Below are positions 11,706-19,994 of a stretch of DNA of 64,000 nucleotides, piece by piece. Positions within the stretch are counted from its first letter, which is position 1; each line of letters opens with the position of its first letter. Below the pieces are notes generated by a model. It saw only the letters and a list, made by a program, of their open reading frames with translations. It was not told the DNA's origin and made no database searches. Origin of the DNA: Cepaea nemoralis (lineage: Eukaryota > Mollusca > Gastropoda > Stylommatophora > Helicidae); assembly GCA_014155875.1 (NCBI GenBank), contig JACEFZ010028118.1:127001-191000 (forward strand). Direction: 5' to 3'. Both the position numbers and the translations under genes were made by a program.

Positions 11706-13011
11706 ATGTGTGGATGGGTAGGAGTAGGAGATGTGTGGATAGATGTGTGTGTGGGTGAGGGATGTGTCTTTTGGGATGTGTGTGGGTGTGGTGTTGTGTG
11801 GGAGGGGTGCTGGGTGTGGATAAATGATGTTTGTGTGGGTGGGTGAAGGATGTGTGTGAGGGTGGGGGATGTGTGCTTAGATGGGTGGTTGGGATGTGTG
11901 AGTGTGGGTGGGTAGATAGGAGATGTATGTGTTGATGAGTGGGTAAGCGATGTGTGGGTGTTAGTGGTTGAGGGATAAGTACGTGTGTCTAGGGATGTGT
12001 GAGGGGATGAGTGTATGGGTTGGGGATGTGTGTGTGGGTTGCGTGTGCATGGATGGGAGGTGTGTGTTTGTGAATCGGGAATGTGTTGGTGGGTGGGGAT
12101 GTGTGTGATGGATGTTTGTATGGGTGGGGAGATTGTGCGTGGGTGGGGATGTGTGTGTATATGGGTAGGGGTGTGTGGTTAAGGGATGTGTGGCTGGGGG
12201 AATGGGTGGATGGAGGATGTGTGGTTGGGTAGAGGATGTGTGGGTGGGTGATTATATATGAGTAAGGGTGTGTGGTTAAGGGATGTTTGGTTGGGGGATG
12301 GGTGGGTAGAGGATGTGTGGGTGGGTAGAGGATATGTGGGTGGGTGAGTGTGTGTAGGTTAGGAGATGGTGGGGGATGTTTGTAGGTGTGGGCTCGGGAT
12401 CTGTGAGTGGGCTGGGGGAGATGGGAGATTATGTGGGTGAGTGCGGAATTTGTGTGTGGGAAGGTGCGGAATATGTGAGTTGACGGGGAGATGTGTGTGT
12501 GGCTGAGGAATGTGTGTTTGGCTGGGTGATTGGAGGTGTGTGGGTGGAGGAGGATATTCGGTGAGTGATTGTTGTTGGGAAATTGGACGGGTAGAGGATA
12601 TGTGAGTCGGTGGGGAGATGTGTGTAGGTGGGGGATGTGTGGGTTATTGAATGTATGTGTGCTTGTGGTGTGGATGGATGGGATGTGTGGTGGGTGAGAG
12701 GTGTGTGTGGGTGGGGAGATGTGTAGGTGTATTGATATGGTGGATGGGTGGGGGAATGTATTGTTTGTGTGTGGTTGGATGGGGGAGTTGGAGTGAATGG
12801 GGGATGTGTGGGTGGGTGGTGGATGTGTCTCATAACATAGTAATATGCATTGTTTATGTTTACAAAATTCATGTGACAATGTTTTTTCCTATGCACTGTT
12901 GATGAAAGAAAGATGAGTGATTGGAAGGGCCGAATGTAAGACGGGCCTGCGTGCCCAATTTGTTACCCTTTGAAAATAAAGACTGTTCGTTCGTTCGTTC
13001 GTTCGTTCGTT

Positions 13012-13042
<31 letters not shown>

Positions 13043-13048
13043 TCGTTC
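11706..13048 (+). mobile_element. Repeated unit: G-rich minisatellite plus conserved 3' segment and (GTTC)n tail
   Basis: Three parts. First, about 1.1 kb of degenerate minisatellite built on GGATGTGTGGGTGGG (11706-12830). Second, a conserved non-coding segment (12831-12983) containing TATGCATTGTTTATGTTTAC, GGGCCGAATGTAAGACGG and an AATAAA signal at 12975-12980. Third, a (GTTC)n tail (12984-13048). The conserved segment recurs on the minus strand at 35508-35690 with the same (GTTC)n tail, and at 39736-40411 joined to the same kind of minisatellite. Recurrence, poly(A) signal and simple-repeat tail suggest the 3' end of a retroelement, but no RT is seen. Confidence 0.6.
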
Positions 13049-13633
13049 CTACCTACTTACTTACCTGCCTGTCTACCTACTAACCTGCTTACCTACCTAC
13101 CTACCTACTTACTTACTTACCTACCTACCTGCCTACCTACTTACTTACCTACCTGCCTGCCTGCCTGCCTGTCTGCCTACCTACCTACTTACCTAACTAC
13201 CTGCCTGCATACCTACCTACCTACCTGCCTGCCTGCCTGCCTGCCTACCTACCTACCTACCTACCCACTCAACTACATACCTACTTACCTGCCTGCCTAC
13301 CTTCTCACCTGCTAACCTGCCTGCCTATCTACCTATCAATGTACCTATTTAGCAACATATTGAGATATCTATCTACAAACTACCTACCTACATGTCTGCC
13401 TAAATACCTGCCTACCTACCTATCTACATACATGTCTGTCTGCCTGCTTGCCTGCTTACATACCTACCTACCTACCTACCTATTTACATACCTACCTACT
13501 TAGTTGCCTACCTACTTACTTGCCTACCTGCCTATCTGCCTACCTAACCACCCTCCTATCTAACTACCTCCTACCTCCCTTCCAATGTACCTATCTACCA
13601 ACCTGTCTACCCACCTACCTACCTACTCTTTGA
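13049..13633. repeat. (CTAC)n/(CTGC)n microsatellite, right part
   Basis: Continuation of the array at 11482-11705 after the inserted unit, with scattered substitutions increasing toward 13600. Confidence 0.95.
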
Positions 13634-13863
13634 AATACAAACAATTAGGTATATATGTAGCTCCCGCGAAAAACTGAGACATAGTAAACACGGACACAAT
13701 GTCAATACCTTACAATGTACTCCATACAGGCATGTGGTTAGTATGTCTTTGTCTTCGGCAGGAGCTAAATACTACTTGTTTGTAATCCATACTGTTATAT
13801 CATATTGCAACCGCTGCTTCTTTTGTTTAATATTACCCACCTACTTAACTATCAAAATACGTT

Positions 13864-13975
13864 TACACACACACACACACACACACTCACACACACACAC
13901 ACAAATCAACAATACATAAATACAGACATACACACTGACACACATATAGACACACACACATCAAATACATGCAGA
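13864..13975. repeat. (CA)n-rich microsatellite
   Basis: Runs of CACACA with occasional T and G, then looser ACACATAGACAC-like words. Confidence 0.9.
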
Positions 13976-14008
13976 CACTTTGTATAACCATTGTGTGTTG
14001 CATGTTAT

Positions 14009-14258
14009 TATTTTTTTTTTTTTTTACATATCCCTTACAGGATGTTGCAGTCAACACTGGCATTTTTCAGCTGCTGTTGATGTACTAGGAAAGATTACGC
14101 TCAGTAGGTTGCCATTTCTTTCTGAGCGACCGGCTCACATTCCCCGTAAGTTACCAACGCGGCGAGAACCGCTACCGATTCTCGCCCAGGTTACGTTACT
14201 CACGAGAATATACGTGATTACGGAGAAAGACATTAACTCCTAGGTCTGGGAGACCGGC
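14009..14258 (-). mobile_element. SINE2 copy (tRNA-derived)
   Basis: Same family as 42015-42262 and 47571-47822. On the minus strand it ends in a poly(A) tail (T run at 14010-14025). It shares the body words ACTGAGCGTAATCTT, CTCACATTCCCCGTAAGTTACC (plus strand, with variants) and the terminal GGGAGACCGGC. I could not settle a target-site duplication for this copy. Confidence 0.75.
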
Positions 14259-14343
14259 ATATTAGAATAACTAGCCAGATTTCCTTGCCACAGTGACCAA
14301 CCGTGAACAGTGTAATAATCCAGCTGCCATTGCTTGCTGGAAA

Positions 14344-14585
14344 CCTCCGTGCCGAGGTACGCCGTCGGCTTCGCGTTCCGAAGTCTGTGGGTTCGATTCC
14401 GCTCTACGTCATTCTGTTCACGAGTTCCATTTTGTCGGAGATCTACCTGGGGAGTCGTCGTTTTCACTATGGGGTTCATGCTTTATGCGACGCTATCGGC
14501 AGGCTGTCATGTTGAAAAAATACCCAACCATTCGGGATACAACCCAGTGCAAGGAAGTCGATTATGTTGACTTGTGTTTGGAAGC
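14344..14585 (+). mobile_element. SINE1 copy (tRNA-derived)
   Basis: The 5' region has tRNA-like promoter boxes: a box A decayed to GTGCCGAGGTACGCC, and an intact box B GGTTCGATTCC at about 14390. The body matches other SINE1 copies (ATCTACCTGGGGAGTCGTC, then CCCAGTGCAAGGAAGTCGA in the tail). It is diverged, so this is an old copy. It abuts an (ATC)n tract that belongs at least equally to the opposing LINE. Confidence 0.75.

Positions 14586-14662
<77 letters not shown>
14586..14662. repeat. (ATC)n microsatellite at a tail-to-tail retroelement junction
   Basis: About 25 ATC units. On the minus strand this is the (GAT)n tail of the LINE at 14663-15250, whose preceding bases match other LINE-B-type 3' ends (for example 32800-32817). 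Confidence 0.9.
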
Positions 14663-15250
14663 CCATCAAGTGTCATGCTGGCTGACGTAGGCGTTCGTGA
14701 CTCTCCACAGATCTCGGTCTTTGGTTTTCTAAATCAACTTCTCTGTTGCTTTCCCTCCATGCCACCGTCTCAGTCCACCCAGCATCATTTCTCTTGGTCT
14801 ACCCCTGCTTCTCTTCCCCTCGATCTTTCCAGTCGTCACCATGTTCTCCAATGCCTTTCTTCTCATCACGTGACCAAACAAAAAGCTGTTTGTCTCTGTC
14901 TTATTGTTGTTTATAATGTTCTGATTTCATTAGCCTGTATCAGGCAGTCGTTGTTACTTACTCTGGCAGTCCAAGGAATTCGCAACATTTTTCTCAGGAA
15001 CCACATCTCTGTTGCTTCTAATTTCTTCTTAATTTGTTCATTTACATTCCAAGATCCATAGCCATGCAGCAAACCAGGTTCTATACAGCACTTCAGCACT
15101 CTCTTTCTTACATTCAGTGATGATGACTTACTGCAAAAGATACGCTTAATTTTCTGCAATGCGGCTTGAACATGCCCTATTCTTCTCCTATTCTCTGTTG
15201 TACATCTTCCATCTGATGTTAGTAATTCCCCCTGGTATTTAAAATAGCCC
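14663..15250 (-). pseudogene. LINE fragment: RT thumb region and C-terminus
   Basis: The minus strand reads YFKYQGELLTSDGRCTTENR (15165-15245), then an RKRVLKCCIEPGLLHGYGSW-like region and EMWFLRKMLRIPWTARVSN near 14960-15020. A frame-disrupted C-terminus continues to near 14665, followed by the (GAT)n tail. These motifs follow the RT palm in LINE-B-like elements. The palm itself is missing, and SINE3 joins its 5' end. Confidence 0.8.
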
Positions 15251-15254
15251 ACTT

Positions 15255-15511
15255 GGAGTTTTAGAGGCCAGCATGGCAGAATGGATAGGATAATCTTCAA
15301 CTTCGGTGTATTGATGTTAGCTGGTTCAACCCCAACACCGGTCAGTTGGAGTAAAATGATGATTTCTTGTCCTTGACTTCAGGGCATAAATTATAGTTAA
15401 GTGACGGTGAGGGAAACTGGTAATAGGGAAAGCTCATTCACATGCAGAAACAAGTCTAGTTACTAGAAGTAATAGGACGTGTATGGATTACGCTTGAGTT
15501 TATAGCGAGCG
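15255..15511 (+). mobile_element. SINE3 copy (tRNA-derived)
   Basis: Box A-like TGGCAGAATGG and box B-like GGTTCAACCCC lie near 15270 and 15328, followed by a body shared with 27232-27474 (TTGTCCTTGA, GGTGAGGGAAACTGG, TAATAGGGAAAGCTC, CACATGCAGAAAC). The two copies are diverged. Only two are seen here, so the ends are approximate. Confidence 0.65.
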
Positions 15512-15716
15512 AACGTAAAACCAAAACTCTCTTTTTAACATTGCATTGTACATCCAGAGAATTGCTGATGTGTATAGTCTTGGCCAGAATGAGTTTATCA
15601 TACATTTGAAGGATTATGCTCAGGTGATCTCAGTTATACGGTTTCAATTGATCACAACTGCGATTTAATAATGGGTGCAAGTCGTCTTAACAAAATCTTA
15701 ATCATATATAATAACC

Positions 15717-16490
15717 TTGCCGGATGAGTTTTATCTTTTTTCCCTGTACAGTGAAAATATGTTTAGAAATATAGAAGATATGGAAGGAATCAACATTGGA
15801 AGACGATATATCAATAACATTAGATATGCAGAAGGTACACTCTTTATTGCAGACAATGAACAGGACTTGCAAAAGTTAGTAGATGCGGTTGTTGCACACG
15901 GTGAACAACTAGGGTTAGAACTGAATATTAAGAAGACACAGATTATGGTCGTCACAAGGAAGAAGGAAATACCACAATGTGATATACGAGTAGATGGACA
16001 TATTCTTAAACATGTGAATCGATACTGTTATCTCGGCACAGTCATAACATCTGATGGGAGATGCCTTGAAGAGATTAGAACAAGAATTGCCATTGCGAAG
16101 GTAGCCTTTTGCAAGATAAAAAACATACTGACCAACATAAAGATATCAAATGAAACGAGAAAAAGAGTGTTGAGATGATACATAGAACCTATACTTTTGT
16201 ATGGATGTGAAGCGTGGACAATAAGCAGTCAAGCTGAAAAACAGCTAATGACTGAGGAAATGTGGTTTCTGAGGAAAATGCAAAGAATACCATGGACAGA
16301 TAGAAAAACCAACGAACAAGTCCTCCAAGAAACAAATGAAGATAGTAAACTGATTAGAGGAATTAGACGTAGACAGTCAAAATGTTTTGGGCATGTTATG
16401 AGAAGAAATGAATTGGAGAACTTGGTGACAACTGGCAAGATCAAAGGGAAGAGACTAAGGGGAAGACCTAGAAGCAAATAACTGGATGGC
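15717..16490 (+). pseudogene. LINE-B fragment: RT palm to C-terminus
   Basis: Two frames separated by one stop (16176-16178). The first (15717-16178) carries GINIGRRYINNIRYAEGT, where the catalytic YADD is mutated to YAEG, then GLELNIKKTQIMVV and YLGTVITSDGRCLEEIRTR. The second (16197-16481) has YGCEAWTISSQAEKQL, EEMWFLRKMQRIPW, SKCFGHVMRR and a basic RGRPRSK end. The active-site change and the stop make it inactive. The upstream 200 bases show nothing recognisable. Confidence 0.88.
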
Positions 16491-16494
16491 TTGG

Positions 16495-16640
16495 CATAAT
16501 TATGGTCATGGTTGGCAATCTCACAGTCACCAGAGACATGGATAAGGTCTGTGTTCTTGTCTCCATTATGCCACGAAGTCAAGCCATTCAGCCATGCATC
16601 TGTTTACCTTCCTCTTTTGGCAACACGTTTGCTAGTAGTC
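16495..16640 (-). mobile_element. LINE-B 3' end, opposite orientation (tail-to-tail)
   Basis: The minus strand matches the LINE-B 3' segment: GGCATAATGGAGACAAGAAC, then GTCTCTGGTGACTGTGAGAT. The same words occur at 19550-19590. It directly follows the plus-strand fragment ending at 16481, so two copies meet tail to tail or a 3' segment has inverted in place. Confidence 0.75.
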
Positions 16641-16742
16641 AGATTTCAAATTGTTTCCCCTCATACGGTGCCCGAAGTATCGTGATTATATACATAGAAT
16701 TCTTCTAAGCTATATCAGGTTTTCATGTGTGTTTTGAATGAC

Positions 16743-16935
16743 CCACTTCTTAGTCTGTGGTCTGATTGATATTTTAGGAAATCTGACAAGTTTACTTTTT
16801 TGTCTGACCATATTTTGTAAGGAAATCTGGAGAAATCTGACAGTTCACTTTTGGTCTGTCTCACGTTTATAGGAAAATCTGAGGAAATCTGGCAGTTTCG
16901 CTTTTGGTCTGACTGTGCTAAAGGAAATATGATTA
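16743..16935. repeat. Three diverged tandem units of about 65-70 bp
   Basis: Units share AGGAAATCTG, GAAATCTGACAGTT and CTTTTGGTCTG. No coding frame is conserved. Confidence 0.65.
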
Positions 16936-17019
16936 TATATTCCAACTATGCAACACAGAATGGTTATTACGTGGTGTCTGCCTGTCTGTATGCTTGTGCG
17001 TTAATTCTTGAAACAATGT

Positions 17020-17205
17020 CTCATACGCGTGTTTTTCCGTCTGTCCATGGTATTATTTCCATTCTATTATGCCTTTTGTATTATTTTCGTGCGATTAGTT
17101 CCGTTATATTCTTTGCATTTTCTTCAGAATTCTTCTTTTAACTGTCATGAGGTGTTTCTCGCCTTGCCCGCTTTCTGTCCATGTGAAACAAGCCAGGAAG
17201 TGAAG
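17020..17205 (-). pseudogene. LINE-B fragment, internal
   Basis: Matches 8690-8810 (TGTCCATGGTATT, CTTTGCATTTTC, TGTCATGAGGTGTTT), the thumb region of LINE-B on the minus strand. It contains an extra AT-rich stretch of about 60 bp. Very degraded. Confidence 0.6.
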
Positions 17206-17447
17206 TATGTGCAGAATCCCTTTCACGCCTGAAGGAGCATGGGACATACGATCCATCCATCCAGTTAGGAAAAAAATAACTTTCCACCTTGTTCAATCAG
17301 CGTTGTTGGTTATAATTGTGGTGGTTAGTGCGTTATAAATTGTCCTGGTCTTTTGCGCATTACGATGCTAGCCCTGTGTTTTTATAGACCAACCGGCACT
17401 AGGTGGCTGATGTGGTCAGTATTGCGTCGACACCTTATACTTCCCAA

Positions 17448-17585
17448 GACATTCAATCAATCAATCATGTGCCATGCCGGAAAGCGTGGGTGGTCATGAC
17501 TCGTCGTTTCACTGGATCACCAGAGTCGTGGATCAGCTCAGTGTTCTTGTCTCGACCATGCCATGTGGCCAAGCCCCCCAAGACA
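17448..17585 (-). mobile_element. LINE-B 3' end with (TTGA)n-type tail
   Basis: Nearly the same 3' segment as at 8394-8520: words ATGCCGGAAAGCGTGGGTGG, GGATCACCAGAGTCGTGG and CATGTGGCCAAGCC. On the minus strand it ends in an (ATTG)n-like tail (plus strand ATTCAATCAATCAATC). Confidence 0.85.
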
Positions 17586-17649
17586 TCATTGATACCAAAT
17601 TTTCGCTTGCTCCATCTGGGAGTCTAGAACAATTGTGAAAAATCAACAT

Positions 17650-17728
17650 TCGCCAAGCTAGGGATCGAACCCATGGCCTTCTGGTCGGCAGGCGAGTGTC
17701 CTAGTCACTAAGCTACGGAAGCTGTCTG
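17650..17728 (-). mobile_element. tRNA-like SINE fragment
   Basis: The minus strand reads TAGCTTAGTGACTAGGA (box A-like) and, about 35 bases on, GGGTTCGATCCC (box B). A 5' GCTTCCG does not pair with the sequence after box B, so this is not a foldable tRNA gene but a tRNA-derived head. Confidence 0.6.
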
Positions 17729-18047
17729 TATAAAAAATATAGGATTTACATGACACTTCAAGACTGACCACACCTGACATATTTGTACTGAAGAGTATGT
17801 TATCCATCTGTAAGGATATATCTTGAGACCAGAGACATAAGACTTCTTCAACAACCAGAGGAGAAAACAGCCCACATGAAGGAACTCTTGCGGTCGCGGG
17901 ATGTCTTCTCCAAGGAAACATCAACCTCCTACACAAACATCAGAGATTATTAACTTCTGCTGTTGACACAAACGTATATGAGAGTGTCAACAAGCTATGA
18001 AGTACAGAAATGTACATAGATAAACATAATTCGTATGCAGAAATGAA
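17729..18047. other. Stretch with no recognised feature
   Basis: Short frames on both strands without recognisable motifs. Confidence 0.4.
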
Positions 18048-18445
18048 CGGCTTCTGGTGGAAGAGCGCAGTTGGGGAGGTACAAGCCGCAAACGATCACC
18101 TATGGCGAGGAAATGCAGCCTATAGACTAAATGTCATTGTAATGCAGAACAGGCCCTAAGCCTTGATCGGCAACTGGTCTAGGATCGAAACTTAACAGGC
18201 GAGCAGTTAAAGCATTCATTGCTGATCCTATAGTTTCTGCAGCTTGTATTTTTCAAGGTTTATTGTTGTTACCTTTCTTCTGGAGTAAACTAGGCAGGCC
18301 GAGAGAGGGATCATGTTGCATGGGCAACACATGGGCAACATATATTCTCAGCCCAGGCTTTGTGCTATGGAGAGATATAACTTCGTTTTACAAACTTTCG
18401 TCAATCAAGACGGCAAGGTGCCAGTCATGTAGATATTAATAGATT
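18048..18445 (+). mobile_element. Short derivative of LINE-C: 5' leader joined to 3' end
   Basis: 18048-18390 matches the LINE-C leader at 35876-36195: CAGGCCCTAAGCCTTG, AACTGGTCTAGGATCGAA, AGGCAGGCCGAGAGAGGGAT and CCCAGGCTTTGTGCTATGG. It then jumps near 18395 directly to the LINE-C 3' end seen at 39680-39720 (GTCAATCAAGACGGCAAGGT). The whole 3.1-kb coding region is missing. It is either an internally deleted copy or a member of a short non-autonomous family using LINE-C ends. Confidence 0.75.
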
Positions 18446-18524
18446 TTCATCGACCTAAAAAAGCAGTTAAAACCGAATGTCTCCAGGTTACATGATTTGT
18501 TTTTCTGATTTTCTTTTTCGCTTA

Positions 18525-18945
18525 GCATGTTATGAGAGTGCGAAATCTTGAGAATGTCGTGACAACGGGAAATATGGAAGGAATGAAAGGCAGGGAACGA
18601 CAACAGGATAAGATACTGGATAGTTTGACATTATATGATGGATGTACATCGGTATCAGAAATGATTTCCAGTACACCAAACAGAAGGCTGTGGGCAGACA
18701 CGATCACCAACGCCACACGACATGTATTATAAGACTGGCAGCACAAGAGACGGAAGGTTGTGGACAGACATGATCACTAACGCCATACGACATGGACAGT
18801 AAGATGTTTGGTAGTACATGAGACAGACGATTTTGACAGACATGATCACCAACGCCACACGACATGGATTATAAGAAGATTGGCAGTACACGAGAGAGAA
18901 GGCAGTTGGTAGACTTGACCACAAACGCCACCCGACATGGACTAG
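18525..18945 (+). pseudogene. LINE C-terminus followed by four tandem copies of its last 73 bp
   Basis: 18526-18732 reads HVMRVRNLENVVTTGNMEG and then MISSTPNRRLWADTITNATR, the end of a LINE-B-like protein, before a stop. The segment around GACAGACATGATCACCAACG-CCACACGACATGG then repeats at about 18690, 18758, 18832 and 18907 with 68-75 bp spacing. The later copies are non-coding. Confidence 0.75.
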
Positions 18946-19439
18946 AAAAGGACGCTTTCCTTAAACGCATATGGCGGATAACATATTACAGTAAAAGTAA
19001 AAATAAAATATAGCAAAGTAAAGAAACATTGTTCATTGATCAATTACAGAGAGAAAGAGAGTGTTGATGTGCTATAAAGAAAATGTGTTGACATACAGTG
19101 AGCAAGTAATGCAAGAAACAAAACCGTCAAATGTTTTCAAAATTAGATCATGTATTGTGAACATGCTATAAGAAGCCGGGTCTATTCCGAAGGCGTAATA
19201 ACTGACATTCGCAAACCTACATGTCCGCGTTAGACACGCAGTGGGCTATTTGGAAGCAGATTGTCTTGCGTTGTTTTCATACAGTGGTATGAGCGTCGAT
19301 AGTTCAAAAAGCATAATATACTACTAAACGTAAACTTGTAAACATAAACAGCCCCCTCTCCCCCCCAAAAAAAATAAATAAATAAATAAAGTAATAAATG
19401 ATGGAATTGACTGCGATGTCGTGTACAAGATATACAAAC
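18946..19439. other. No recognised gene; short (AAAT)n near 19368-19400
   Basis: AT-rich sequence with an A-rich run and (AAAT)n simple repeat. No coding or terminal-repeat signal. Confidence 0.45.
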
Positions 19440-19665
19440 TAACTTTTAAGTGGAAGAGTAGGAAACTTAATGACAACTGGCTACATTGTTTGAGGAACAA
19501 GCCAGAGAAAGACAAGGAGATGCATATCTTTATGGCCTTGCCACACGACATAATAGAGACAAGAACACAATGACCCAAGTCATCGGTGATCATACAAGAT
19601 GCTGAACAACGCCCATGATTATCGTCATGTCACGTGATATTGATGATGATTGCTCATTGGTTGTC
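19440..19665 (+). mobile_element. LINE-B 3' end
   Basis: Words GACAACTGGCTACATTGTTTG, GGAGATGCATATC, CACACGACATAATAGAGAC and TGTCACGTGATATTGATGATGA correspond to other LINE-B 3' ends. Coding capacity is lost. Confidence 0.75.
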
Positions 19666-19904
19666 CAGTTGGCAAGCTGTTAAGATGCACCAAATGCAGA
19701 CATATTTTTAAACTGCGCACAAATCGTCAAGTACAAACGTCAGGTATTTGAGGGGGGATCAAGTCCTTGGGCTGGGAGAAGTGGTTTGAACAGAATTGTC
19801 GGCGAATTCATAATGTATTCACCTGCCTTGTTGTTAGTGCAGACACATTCAGGTGCTCGGGCGTGGTCGGCAATAAAGTATTTAAAGTTCAGTTGCTGGG
19901 TCTG

Positions 19905-19956
19905 TCTGTTTGTCTGTGTTTGAGTCTATCTATCTGTCTGTCTGTCTACATGTACT
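19905..19956. repeat. (CTGT)n microsatellite
   Basis: Imperfect CTGT/CTAT tetranucleotide run between unrecognised flanks (19666-19904 and 19957-19994 hold nothing I can support). Confidence 0.85.
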
Positions 19957-19994
19957 ACATACCTGCCTACATCTCCAACATCCAAGAATAACGC

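Noticed and set aside
11388..13633. Proline/tyrosine- and threonine/histidine-rich frames
   Set aside because: Products of (CTAC)n and the G-rich minisatellite; composition alone explains them.
17650..17728. Functional tRNA gene
   Set aside because: Box A and box B are present, but the acceptor arms do not pair; it looks like a SINE head. The same reasoning applies to all SINE1-3 heads and 62838-62912.
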